This document shows, in pieces, positions 8,334-15,714 of a stretch of DNA of 49,266 nucleotides. The notes under the pieces were generated by a model, which made no database searches, was not told the DNA's origin, and saw nothing but the letters and a program-made list of their open reading frames with translations. The stretch comes from an uncultured Ruminococcus sp. (GTDB lineage Bacteria; Bacillota; Clostridia; Oscillospirales; Acutalibacteraceae): contig CADCKR010000006.1 in NCBI GenBank assembly GCA_902802105.1, forward strand, positions 1 through 49,266, read 5' to 3'. Each line of letters begins with the position of its first letter. Positions within the stretch are counted from its first letter, which is position 1. Position numbers and translations under genes: made by a program.

Positions 8334-9335
8334 TTATTCATTCAGCTTATATGTATATTCCGCTATCGTGTTATCCGCTTTTCCCTTGAACCTGAACACA
8401 ATGCTGAAATCTCTTATACCTGCTTTTTTTATTATCTTCTGTATTTCCTGCTTCATGCTTGGCGCAACAAGCTCAAAGTAAGCGTCAGCTGCTTCTCTTT
8501 CCTTTGCAGTGAAATTCACCTTATCGTATGTGACCTCATAAACAAGAACATCGTCGCCCTCCGCGATGATGTCAAAGTCACGCACGTCCGGATTTTCTGC
8601 AAGAAATTCCTTTTTGAGCAGCGCTCTTTCGTCCTGACCTGTAGAGCTTTCCCAGTACTCCTTGATCGACTTTTTCTCAAAGAGAGCCTTATACAAAATA
8701 AACCCGCCTATCGAAATGAAAAACAAAACAAGCGCAATAATAAGTATCCACGTGTATTTGCCTTTCGTTATCGTCATAGACATATTGTACTTTGACGCCG
8801 GCGACGCCTGAGAATCAAACTTACTGTCAAAGCCTGAACCGTTAGGACTATACAGCGGCGCATTCGCTGCAAAATCATCTTCCGGTCTGTACAGCGGTGC
8901 ATTCGGATCATAGTTATCCTGCTGACCAAAACTGTTCGTGTTCTGAGAGCTATAGTCATTCGTGCCGCTGTAGCCGCCGTTCATGTTCTGAGAGCTATAG
9001 TCATTCGTGCCGCTGTAGCCGCTGTTCATGTTCTGAGAGCTATAGTCGTTCGTGCTACCGTAGCCGCCGTTCATGTTCTGAGAGCTATAGTCGTTCGTGC
9101 TACTGTAGCCGCCGTTCATGCCCTGAGAGCTATAGTCGTTCGTGCCGCTGATATTATCAAACGATGCTCCTGCCGATGCAAAACCGCTGCCAAAGCCTGA
9201 ATTATCTGCGGTGTCAGACTGTTCATCACCGTATCCGTACTCATCATCGTATCCGTAGCTGTTCTGAGAGCCTCCGAGACCCGCAAAACCGCTGCCGCTT
9301 CTGTCGTCATCGCTGCCGTTATATCCGTTATTCAT
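8334..9335 (-). CDS. Single-pass membrane protein with Asn/Ser/Tyr/Gln-rich repetitive N-terminus
   Basis: This protein has 333 residues. Residues 1-190 are low complexity (G, S, N, Y, Q, D). They include five 15-residue repeats of the form NDYSSQNMNGGYSGT at about 66-133. One membrane segment lies at 195-217. A mixed alpha/beta domain of about 110 residues follows, with VYEVTYD and FSIVFRFKGKA strands, similar in size and pattern to DUF4854-like extracytoplasmic domains (tentative). With no signal peptide, the low-complexity part should be cytoplasmic and the folded domain outside. Function is unknown. GGAGG lies 10 bases before the ATG and the gene has its own promoter. It sits downstream of the candidate RNA unit and upstream of the LRR kinase gene, on the same strand. 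Confidence 0.85.
   Translation of the reverse strand: MNNGYNGSDDDRSGSGFAGLGGSQNSYGYDDEYGYGDEQSDTADNSGFGSGFASAGASFDNISGTNDYSSQGMNGGYSSTNDYSSQNMNGGYGSTNDYSSQNMNSGYSGTNDYSSQNMNGGYSGTNDYSSQNTNSFGQQDNYDPNAPLYRPEDDFAANAPLYSPNGSGFDSKFDSQASPASKYNMSMTITKGKYTWILIIALVLFFISIGGFILYKALFEKKSIKEYWESSTGQDERALLKKEFLAENPDVRDFDIIAEGDDVLVYEVTYDKVNFTAKEREAADAYFELVAPSMKQEIQKIIKKAGIRDFSIVFRFKGKADNTIAEYTYKLNE
8937..9140. repeat. In-gene 45-bp tandem repeats (NDYSSQN units)
   Basis: Five direct repeats of 45 bp lie in frame within the membrane protein gene. They are highly similar at the DNA level (CTGAGAGCTATAGTC recurs exactly), so they probably expand and contract by slippage. They are coding and not a CRISPR array. 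Confidence 0.92.
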
Positions 9336-9401
9336 TTATGCAGTACCTCCGTCTATAGAAATCTGTATCCAAAATAACACATTTTTCTGTTCTTTTTTAT
9401 A

Positions 9402-9430
9402 ATCTTACCACATTACTAAATAATTTGCAA
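9402..9430 (-). promoter_or_regulatory. Probable sigma-A promoter of the repeat-tail membrane protein
   Basis: TTGCAA (9430-9425) and TAAGAT (9407-9402) are 17 nt apart. They lie directly past the terminator of the upstream RNA unit, so the membrane protein gene has its own start of transcription. Confidence 0.6.
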
Positions 9431-9433
9431 CAC

Positions 9434-9470
9434 AAAAAGCAAAAGTGCGGGAAACGACCCACACCTTTGC
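9434..9470 (-). terminator. Intrinsic terminator of the candidate small RNA
   Basis: A 13-bp stem with G-T wobbles pairs GCAAAGGTGTGGG (9470-9458) with CCCGCACTTTTGC (9451-9439), followed by TTTTT. The T-run is only on the minus strand. Confidence 0.8.
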
Positions 9471-9553
9471 TTAAAGGAATAAAAAGAAAAAAGGAAAAAG
9501 GAAAGAAAAGGAATAATCTTATTTACTTCGGAGCCTTAACTGTCTGCGCCGCT

Positions 9554-9619
9554 GCTTATTCACGCAATGCACGCATCCGCGCTGTACCTGCGGCTTATCC
9601 ATGCAATGCACGCATCCGC
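9554..9619. repeat. Two 27-nt direct repeats inside the candidate small RNA
   Basis: Copies 9554-9580 and 9593-9619 differ at two positions. On the minus strand each reads GCGGATGCGTGCATTGC and then GTGAATAAGC or ATGGATAAGC. The intervening 12 nt differ. Confidence 0.9.
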
Positions 9620-9660
9620 AGAACCGCTCCTGCTGTCGAGCTTTTTCTTATGTTGTTATT

Positions 9661-9689
9661 ATAATATACCAAAACTATCCATTTGTCAA
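9661..9689 (-). promoter_or_regulatory. Strong sigma-A promoter of the candidate small RNA
   Basis: A consensus TTGACA (9689-9684) is followed after 17 nt by TATTAT (9666-9661). The expected start is near 9654. The flank AATGCTTGACAAA resembles that of the tRNA promoter at 1825-1853. Confidence 0.8.
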
Positions 9690-9793
9690 GCATTTTTTAT
9701 AAATTTTTTATAGTTAATTTTTTAACTATGCACAGTTTTCATATTCATCTCATAATTCATTAAAAATTATTGTACAGCTTTTTTATGTTTTAT

Positions 9794-9822
9794 TTGACAT
9801 TATGGTAAAAAAGGGATATTAT
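9794..9822 (+). promoter_or_regulatory. Sigma-A promoter of the isomerase-nrdR-amidohydrolase operon
   Basis: TTGACA (9794-9799) and TATTAT (9817-9822) are 17 nt apart, about 50 bases before the first ATG. It is divergent from the small RNA promoter. Confidence 0.8.
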
Positions 9823-9870
9823 ATAATTGTATATGTATAGGTTATTGCAGACGCATTTTATGGAGACACT

Positions 9871-10680
9871 ATGAATATTGGGATCTCAACGGGATGTCTT
9901 TATCCCGAACTTACCGAAAACTGCATACGCATACTTACCGGTCAGGGCTTTGACCGCTTTGAGATCTTTTTCAACACTTTCTCGGAGCTTGAACCGGACA
10001 GCCTTGACAGACTAAGGTATTACCTCGACAGTCACGGTGCAAAAGCCGTATCTCTTCATCCGTTCGTATCGTCATTTGAATCCTTCCTGCTTTTCTCAGC
10101 CTATGAGCGCCGCTTCATAGACGGTTCAAAATTCTATGAGATGTTCTACCGCGCCGCTTCACGCATAGGTGCTGATAAGGTAGTTCTGCACGGTCTGAAC
10201 ACAAGCTATGCCTCTTCGCTTTCGGATGAGGAATACTTCCGCAGGTACAGCATAATGCAGGAAAGCGCAGGCAGATACGGGGTAAAGCTTTTGCAGGAGA
10301 ATGTCAACATTTTCCGCAGCAGCAAGCCTTCGTTCATTGCCGGAATGAGAGAAGCCCTTCCGGACACTGCGGCCTTTGTGCTTGATCTTAAACAGGCTCT
10401 CAGAGCAGGTACGGACCCGTATGAAATGATAGCCGCTATGGGCAGCCGCCTGCGTCATGTCCATATCAGCGACCGTACAGCGGACGGACAGTGTGTGCTG
10501 CCCTTCTGCGGAGAATACGATCTTGAAGGGTTTATATCACAGCTTGCTTCGGCAGGCTACGACGAGGATATCATCATTGAGGTTTACAGAACGAGCTTCG
10601 GCAGCCTTGCGGAGCTGAAGGACTCATATACACGCCTTGAAGAAACAACAAAACGATATTCATGCAGGCGCATAAATTGA
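9871..10680 (+). CDS. Sugar phosphate isomerase/epimerase-like TIM-barrel protein
   Basis: This protein of 269 residues belongs to the xylose isomerase-like/AP endonuclease 2 TIM-barrel superfamily. Visible barrel motifs are MNIGISTGCLYPE at the start, KAVSLHPFVS (about 54-63), KVVLHGLN (about 107-114), KLLQENV (about 138-144), AFVLDLKQAL (about 165-174), RHVHISD (about 191-197) and DIIIEVYR near the end. These carry the Glu, Asp and His ligands expected for a divalent metal site. The substrate cannot be assigned. It is first in an operon 24 bases before nrdR. A GGAG lies 5 bases before the ATG. Confidence 0.85.
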   Translation: MNIGISTGCLYPELTENCIRILTGQGFDRFEIFFNTFSELEPDSLDRLRYYLDSHGAKAVSLHPFVSSFESFLLFSAYERRFIDGSKFYEMFYRAASRIGADKVVLHGLNTSYASSLSDEEYFRRYSIMQESAGRYGVKLLQENVNIFRSSKPSFIAGMREALPDTAAFVLDLKQALRAGTDPYEMIAAMGSRLRHVHISDRTADGQCVLPFCGEYDLEGFISQLASAGYDEDIIIEVYRTSFGSLAELKDSYTRLEETTKRYSCRRIN

Positions 10681-10704
10681 ACGATAAGGGCAGGAGGAAT
10701 AAAC

Positions 10705-11160
10705 ATGAGATGTCCGTACTGCGGATGCGAAGAAAGCAAGGTAGTTGATTCAAGACCCACCGATGAAGGCGAGCGCATAAGGCGCAGACGCGAATGCTTT
10801 AATTGTCAGAAAAGATTCACCACTTACGAGGTTATAGAAACAACGCCTATTATGGTAGTAAAGCGCGACAACTCACGTGAGCCGTACAACAGGCAAAAGC
10901 TCACAAAGGGCATTATGCGTGCCTGCGAAAAGCGGCCTATCTCGCTTGACCAGATAGACATGATCGTTGACAGGGTAGAATCACGCATACAGAACACTCT
11001 TGACCGTGAGGTGCCTTCCGAGCGCATAGGCGAATATACTATGGAGGAGCTTAAAAACGTGGACGAGGTAGCCTATGTCCGATTTGCCTGCGTTTATCGT
11101 CAGTTTCAGGATATACACACCTTCATGGACGAGCTTAAAAGGCTTATCGAGGATAAATGA
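10705..11160 (+). CDS. nrdR: Transcriptional repressor NrdR
   Basis: This protein of 151 residues is the ATP/dATP-sensing repressor of ribonucleotide reductase genes. The N-terminus is a zinc ribbon (CPYC at 3-6 and CFNC about 30 residues on) that binds NrdR boxes. The rest is an ATP-cone domain, with VVKRDNSREPYNRQKLTKGI at its start. The length is typical. GGAGG lies 9 bases upstream. Its stop codon precedes the amidohydrolase by a few bases, so the three genes are co-transcribed. No nrd gene lies in the window. Confidence 0.97.
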   Translation: MRCPYCGCEESKVVDSRPTDEGERIRRRRECFNCQKRFTTYEVIETTPIMVVKRDNSREPYNRQKLTKGIMRACEKRPISLDQIDMIVDRVESRIQNTLDREVPSERIGEYTMEELKNVDEVAYVRFACVYRQFQDIHTFMDELKRLIEDK

Positions 11161-11174
11161 TCGGAGGGAAATCA

Positions 11175-11987
11175 ATGATAATAGATACTCATGTGCATAT
11201 CGGGGATATGCTTGATTTCGTGCTGAAAAAAGAGGATGTAATAAGCTCAATGAAGCGTTTCGGCATTGACCACAGCATCGTTTCAAGCCTGAACGCCGCA
11301 GAGTTCGACCACAAGCTCAGGCCTGTACCGGCTAAATATCAGCACTCACAGCTTGAATGTCTTGAGGACGCTGTAAGCTTTGCAAAGGAATATCCGGAAA
11401 TGATATCGGCGGCTGTATGGGTAAAGCCCTACGGCGAAAAAGCCGACTATGATCTTTACAAGGCAATAAATAACAACAGAAAATATATCAAGGCGATAAA
11501 GTTCCATCCGTATCATTCAAATCTGCCCTTTGACGGAGCCGAAACAGAGCCGTTTATTGAGCTTGCGCAGCATTACGGGCTTCCCGCAGTCGTCCACACT
11601 GGCGGATGCGACGCCGCATCGTGCGTAAGGGTATATAATGCGGCGAAGAAATTCCCGAAAACAAAATTTGTAATGGTGCACATGGGGCTCGGCACAGACA
11701 ACAGCGAAGCTATCGAGCTGATATCAAGGCTCCCGAATCTTTTTGGCGACACCACGTGGGTACCTGTTTCAAGCACATTGAAGCTCATCCGGAAGGCCGG
11801 CATCGAAAAGATAATGTTCGGGTCGGATAATCCTATCGACGGTTCCGACACCTACCTGCACAACCGTTCCGGCGAAAGGTCGCTGTATCAGCAGTATTTT
11901 AACGAGCTGAAAGAGATGCTCTCTCCCGAAGACTACGACAGACTTATGTATAAAAACGCTTCCGAGCTCTTCGGCATAAAATTTTAA
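11175..11987 (+). CDS. Amidohydrolase-family metal-dependent hydrolase
   Basis: This predicted TIM-barrel hydrolase has 270 residues. Metal-site motifs are DTHVHIGD at the start (HxH), IKFHPYHS about one third in, VVHTGGCDAA, MVHMGLG and FGSDNPIDG near residue 218 (catalytic Asp). This set matches the amidohydrolase 2 group (decarboxylases and lactonase-like enzymes); the substrate is not evident. The start MIIDTHVH is 6 bases after GGAGGG. An upstream in-frame ATG overlaps the nrdR stop and lacks a ribosome site. It is the last gene of the plus-strand operon, before the 11991-12038 hairpin. Confidence 0.85.
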   Translation: MIIDTHVHIGDMLDFVLKKEDVISSMKRFGIDHSIVSSLNAAEFDHKLRPVPAKYQHSQLECLEDAVSFAKEYPEMISAAVWVKPYGEKADYDLYKAINNNRKYIKAIKFHPYHSNLPFDGAETEPFIELAQHYGLPAVVHTGGCDAASCVRVYNAAKKFPKTKFVMVHMGLGTDNSEAIELISRLPNLFGDTTWVPVSSTLKLIRKAGIEKIMFGSDNPIDGSDTYLHNRSGERSLYQQYFNELKEMLSPEDYDRLMYKNASELFGIKF

Positions 11988-11990
11988 CCT

Positions 11991-12038
11991 TTAAGGCAAC
12001 ACCGCACGCGGCACTATCTTTGTGCGGTGTTGCCTTAA
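11991..12038. terminator. Perfect 17-bp hairpin between convergent operons
   Basis: TTAAGGCAACACCGCAC (11991-12007) pairs perfectly with 12022-12038 around a 14-nt loop. It lies between the convergent amidohydrolase and spoIIIAH genes. Neither side has a strong T-run, so terminator function is inferred from position and stem strength. Its right arm recurs alone at 19931-19950. Confidence 0.65.
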
Positions 12039-12071
12039 GTGTGTTTATGTCAAGCTGAAACAATAAAGTTA

Positions 12072-12707
12072 TTATCCGTTATACGGCGTTACCGTTATCT
12101 TGTCAAAGCCGATGCCCGACTGACGGTTCACTATGTCCTTTATGGCAATAGCCGTGGCGTCATTAAGTCCGGCTGAGGGTACTATCACCGTACACGTTCC
12201 GTTGTTTATCAGGGCAATGCAGTCACGGAAGCCCTTGGTGCAAACCTCCGCTTCGATACCGCTCTCGGCTTTTATGGCTGAGGTAAGCTTTTCAAGAGCT
12301 TTTACGGCCTCCTGCTTTGCAGTGCCGCTGCTGTCATCCGCCTGCACAATATCCTGCAATGATTTAAGCGCCTCGTCATGCGACTGGGTGCGCTTTTTTC
12401 TTTCGGATGAAAAATAATCGTTTGTGTCCGTGTCCATATTCAGAGCGGCTGTTTCCTTTGCCTTCTTTGCTTCTGCGGCTTTGTTCTTCTTGGCGTCATC
12501 AACGGCTGCGGAGGTATCTGCCTTTGCTCCCTCTGATATCTCAGTGTTTACATAGACCGTCTGACCAAGCTGCTTTTCACTGCTTGTCTGGGCGCTTTCC
12601 GCCACCTCGCCCGGCTTTGTGCCCGAAAACTGCCAGTTCAGATACACCGCCGCTCCAAGCGCCACCACAAGAGCACCTACCATCAGCTGTCTTTTCCCGA
12701 ATGTCAT
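12072..12707 (-). CDS. spoIIIAH: Stage III sporulation protein AH
   Basis: This protein of 211 residues is mother-cell SpoIIIAH, which forms the intermembrane channel of the feeding tube by binding forespore SpoIIQ. It has one N-terminal membrane segment (about 10-26), a Lys/Ala/Glu-rich linker and a C-terminal ring-building domain ending GIGFDKITVTPYNG. GAGGAGG precedes the start. It is the last gene of the spoIIIA operon. Sequence conservation in this family is low outside the C-terminal domain, but position and topology fit. Confidence 0.92.
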   Translation of the reverse strand: MTFGKRQLMVGALVVALGAAVYLNWQFSGTKPGEVAESAQTSSEKQLGQTVYVNTEISEGAKADTSAAVDDAKKNKAAEAKKAKETAALNMDTDTNDYFSSERKKRTQSHDEALKSLQDIVQADDSSGTAKQEAVKALEKLTSAIKAESGIEAEVCTKGFRDCIALINNGTCTVIVPSAGLNDATAIAIKDIVNRQSGIGFDKITVTPYNG

Positions 12708-12742
12708 AAGTCTTCCTCCTCATAATATCAAATCATTTTCGC

Positions 12743-13330
12743 TTATCCCATCTTTGAAACACATATCCGTGTCACAGGGATATTCAGCGCCGACGCTATC
12801 GCCGACTTTATCCTTCCGGCTGTATCGGCATCATCTCCGCCGTCACACACAACAAGCACTCCCCTTATCCTTGGCATGATCTGCCCGATCATCAGCGCTT
12901 CCTCGGAGCCGTCCCTGCGCCTTATTACGATGCAGGTGCGCTTTTCGCTGTTCTGTTCATCCTTGTCGGAATCTTTCTGGCTCTGCCTGCCCGAAATATC
13001 CTCGTCCGCAGCATATACGCTCCTGACCGTACCATCAAGAGTTACCAAAAGCTTTGTCCTTCCTGCGCCCTCTATGCTTGAGACCATGCTTCCAAGCTCC
13101 TCCGTAAGCTGCCTGCGGTATTCCTCCACACCGATGCTCTGCGCATTATCCGACGCAGCATTATTGCCTTCACTGCACTGCTGCTTTCTGCTCACCGATG
13201 AAAAAAATATCAGCCCGATGCCGAGTATTCCCACCAGCACAACGATTTTTATTATATTATCCTTTTTCCCGAGAGCTTTCAGCCCTTTTTCCTCCTGCTT
13301 TTCTGTTAATCTTTCATCCTTATCCGTCAT
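12743..13330 (-). CDS. spoIIIAG: Stage III sporulation protein AG
   Basis: This protein of 195 residues forms a large ring in the sporulation channel. It has a charged N-terminus, a membrane segment at about 29-46, and a C-terminal ring-building domain with GVLVVCDGGDDADTAGRIKS and ALNIPVTRICVSKMG. The middle has an acidic/Ser-rich loop (DEDISGRQSQKDSDKDEQN). It lies between spoIIIAF and spoIIIAH, with a GAGGG ribosome site. Confidence 0.93.
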   Translation of the reverse strand: MTDKDERLTEKQEEKGLKALGKKDNIIKIVVLVGILGIGLIFFSSVSRKQQCSEGNNAASDNAQSIGVEEYRRQLTEELGSMVSSIEGAGRTKLLVTLDGTVRSVYAADEDISGRQSQKDSDKDEQNSEKRTCIVIRRRDGSEEALMIGQIMPRIRGVLVVCDGGDDADTAGRIKSAIASALNIPVTRICVSKMG

Positions 13331-13343
13331 AACGCCCTCACAC

Positions 13344-13811
13344 TCAGCCTATCACCGTCCTGCAACCTATACCAAGCCTTTCCCTCAGCAGACTGCTGAC
13401 CTCTCCTGTCCTCCCCGCGCTTTCACGGGGCAGAATTATTTCTGCTGTTATTATGTTTATGCATTTGTCTGCACCGATATCCATATTTATATTCACCTCT
13501 CCTGCGTTTATGCCGTTTTCCCTGAGCACATTCCTGACAAGCTCGCCTATACCGTCTTTGAGATAGTCGATTTCGGCATTCTCCAGACCGGCATCAAGCT
13601 GCGCTTTTGTCTCACTGCTCACTACAGGAAGCTCCAGCCTTACCTCGTTCATCACATCTCCAAGCGGCAGCAGTACTGCACAAAGCATTACTCCGCCCAG
13701 AACAAGCCTTACTGTTTTTTCCATGCCGGTATCTGTAATAATAAGCTCTGCAATGCCGACCATCACCGCACAGCACGAAACCCCGAGCGCCCATGTGCTT
13801 ATACCGTCCAT
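13344..13811 (-). CDS. spoIIIAF: Stage III sporulation protein AF
   Basis: This protein of 155 residues has two N-terminal membrane segments (about 5-23 and 32-50) and a C-terminal ring-building-like domain. I start at MDGISTWALG, 7 bases after GGGAG and just beyond the spoIIIAE stop; an upstream in-frame ATG would overlap spoIIIAE. It belongs to the mother-cell channel complex that keeps the forespore metabolically alive. The exact role of AF is not settled in the literature. Confidence 0.92.
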   Translation of the reverse strand: MDGISTWALGVSCCAVMVGIAELIITDTGMEKTVRLVLGGVMLCAVLLPLGDVMNEVRLELPVVSSETKAQLDAGLENAEIDYLKDGIGELVRNVLRENGINAGEVNINMDIGADKCINIITAEIILPRESAGRTGEVSSLLRERLGIGCRTVIG

Positions 13812-13824
13812 ATCAACTCTCCCT

Positions 13825-14976
13825 TCACCCATTTCCTGCAAGCAGAACAACGGCTGTAGAAATAATGAACACCGTAAGCACCGACAATATCAGCGCTGTA
13901 AGCATTGCCGCAGCCTTTGAGACCGAACGGAACGCAGAGCTTATCATATCAAGCCCCGCTATATCCGACACCGATGACAGCACAAAAAGTGAAAACTGCC
14001 ATACTATGCATTCAAGCAGTACGGGCATAACTATCACAGAAGATGCTATTATAACGAAAACTCCCGCGCCTGACCTTAGCAGCTCAAGGCTGCCGCTGAA
14101 TGTTCCGAACGCCTCACTGAGCGCGCTGCCGACCACCGGCGCAAATGAGCTGACAGTGAACCTGAGCGCCCTGCGGCTCACGTTGTCCATAGATGAGGTT
14201 ACTATTGTGTTAAGTGACATCACCGCAAGGAACACCGTCATAACAAACGTGAGCATCCATTTTGAGGTCTTGTATACAGCATCGCACAATGAGCCAAGCT
14301 TCATTTTAGGCGAAAGCGCCGATGTTACCGACAGCGAAAGGAACACATTCATAAGCGGAACAACAAGTCTTGATGATACGAGAGAGACCGCGTTCCCTGC
14401 TGTAAGCACCGAAGCATAATAGCCTGCCGCTGCTGTTTCCTTTCCTGAGCCGATAAGCAGCCCCGCCATAACGGGCGCATAAAGCATCATAAAACCCGAT
14501 GCGCCGCCGAGCACCTGCGCTGTCCTGCCGATAGTATCTCCAAGGGGAACGATCACAGCTGTTGAGATGCACAGAGCCGCCACCGTGTTCTGAACGGCGG
14601 AAAGCTTGTTTTCTGACGCACTGATGCGGAAGCCCTCTGTCATAGAGCACAATAGTATTATCCCGAAGCATATTCCCATTCCGCAAAGCGGAGTTTTCGC
14701 CGCGCCTGAGAGCATATCCATAATGCACGAGAGCACCTGTCCTGTCTGCAAGGACGACAGCCCGCCTGCATCCACTGAGCTTATACCCATCTCTGCCAAA
14801 GCTCTTTTAGTTTCCTCCGGCAGACCGGAATACAGTCTGTCAGCCTCTACTATACGTGCCTGCGCGTCAAAAAGCTCCTGTTTTTTTGTGCTGTCATCCT
14901 CGGCCGCGCTTACGCTCAGGGAGAGCATCAAAGAAACCACGACCGCGCTCAGCACTGCTATTGTCCTTTTTATCAT
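13825..14976 (-). CDS. spoIIIAE: Stage III sporulation protein AE
   Basis: This polytopic membrane protein of 383 residues is a core SpoIIIA channel component. A signal-like N-terminus (MIKRTIAVLSAVVVSLMLSL) ends near SVSAAEDD. About seven hydrophobic segments follow, including LVSSRLVVPLMNVFLSLSV. I chose this start because GGGAAG lies 5 bases upstream, while the ATG 7 codons earlier has none. The length fits the family. Confidence 0.93.
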   Translation of the reverse strand: MIKRTIAVLSAVVVSLMLSLSVSAAEDDSTKKQELFDAQARIVEADRLYSGLPEETKRALAEMGISSVDAGGLSSLQTGQVLSCIMDMLSGAAKTPLCGMGICFGIILLCSMTEGFRISASENKLSAVQNTVAALCISTAVIVPLGDTIGRTAQVLGGASGFMMLYAPVMAGLLIGSGKETAAAGYYASVLTAGNAVSLVSSRLVVPLMNVFLSLSVTSALSPKMKLGSLCDAVYKTSKWMLTFVMTVFLAVMSLNTIVTSSMDNVSRRALRFTVSSFAPVVGSALSEAFGTFSGSLELLRSGAGVFVIIASSVIVMPVLLECIVWQFSLFVLSSVSDIAGLDMISSAFRSVSKAAAMLTALILSVLTVFIISTAVVLLAGNG

Positions 14977-15018
14977 TATCACTTCCCGTACCGTCATAAT
15001 ACTGTCTGATAGCCTGTT

Positions 15019-15414
15019 TTATCCTGAGCCGCCCAGCAGACCCGCCGCGATCTGAAGTATATCCTCAAACAAGGGCAGCGCTGTCAGCAGAACAGCTATT
15101 TTTCCTGCCAACTCTACTTTTGAGGCAAGCGAGCTTTGACCCGAATCCCGGCAGGTATCGGCCGTGAACTGGCACAAAAAGCATATACCTATGGTTTTCA
15201 GCAGCACCCGACCGTAGGCGCTGCTTATTCCTGCCCTGTCAGAAAGCTCTGATATTTCTCTTACGACCGGCGCTGTGCGCTGCATTACCGATATAAGTAT
15301 GACTGCTCCTGCTGCGACCGACAAGACCGCGGATATTTCGGGGGTATATTTTTTCAGGGCGACCGCTCCGAAGGCCGCTGCTGCCGCAAGCCCTGCCGTC
15401 AATATCAGCTCCAT
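15019..15414 (-). CDS. spoIIIAD: Stage III sporulation protein AD
   Basis: This small hydrophobic protein of 131 residues has four predicted membrane segments and the family motif KTIGICFLCQFTADTCRD. Its ATG overlaps the spoIIIAC stop codon (TGATG), so the two are translationally coupled. Confidence 0.95.
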   Translation of the reverse strand: MELILTAGLAAAAAFGAVALKKYTPEISAVLSVAAGAVILISVMQRTAPVVREISELSDRAGISSAYGRVLLKTIGICFLCQFTADTCRDSGQSSLASKVELAGKIAVLLTALPLFEDILQIAAGLLGGSG

Positions 15415-15608
15415 CAGAATCCGAAGAGCGTTTCTATCGTGGTGAAAAGCTCCGATATCTGCTGCACGAGCATAAGCAGCACCACGATAAGTCCGGCAAG
15501 GGTAGTCATCATAGCCTGTTCTTCACGCCCCGAACGTGAAAGCACAAGGCTCAGCACGGCAACGATTATTCCTATTGCTGCAATTTTGAAAATAAAATCA
15601 ATATTCAT
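15414..15608 (-). CDS. spoIIIAC: Stage III sporulation protein AC
   Basis: This protein of 64 residues has two membrane segments and the conserved middle LSRSGREEQAMMTTLAG. Its length and sequence are typical. It follows spoIIIAB after a 106-base gap that shows no clear promoter or gene. AAAGGTGA lies before the ATG. Confidence 0.96.
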   Translation of the reverse strand: MNIDFIFKIAAIGIIVAVLSLVLSRSGREEQAMMTTLAGLIVVLLMLVQQISELFTTIETLFGF

Positions 15609-15714
15609 TTTCTCACCTTTTCATTATTCATGAATATCCGGCAGCGTAACCATAAAAAAAGTATATGCCTGCGCAGCTTTTAACTTTTCCGTTTACCCCT
15701 TGACTGCATCGTTA

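Larger units (their letters stand above)
9433..9654 (-). ncRNA. Candidate small RNA (or very short peptide gene) with a duplicated hairpin
   Basis: A unit of about 220 nt is bounded by a strong promoter (9689-9661) and an intrinsic terminator (9470-9434), yet holds no normal gene on this strand. It contains two 27-nt near-identical modules, 9619-9593 and 9580-9554, at a 39-nt period with 25 of 27 bases equal. Each can fold as ATGC-loop(GTGCATT)-GCAT or GCGT; one of the two differences turns a T-A pair into T-G and so keeps the stem. A pyrimidine-rich stretch (about 9471-9515) precedes the terminator. The 39-nt period also keeps a GCVHCxxK frame open, but without a good start. I match it to no known RNA family. 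Confidence 0.55.

Noticed and set aside
8897..9151. Direct repeats resembling a CRISPR array, and a Cys/Ser/Arg-rich plus-strand frame
   Set aside because: The repeats are contiguous 45-bp in-frame units of a coding gene with no spacers. The plus-strand frame is its shadow.
9425..9664. Plus-strand reading frame of 79 residues
   Set aside because: It has no ribosome site, a composition made of Lys runs and repeated Ala/Arg/Cys, and lies antisense to the candidate small RNA with its promoter and terminator. It is most likely chance.
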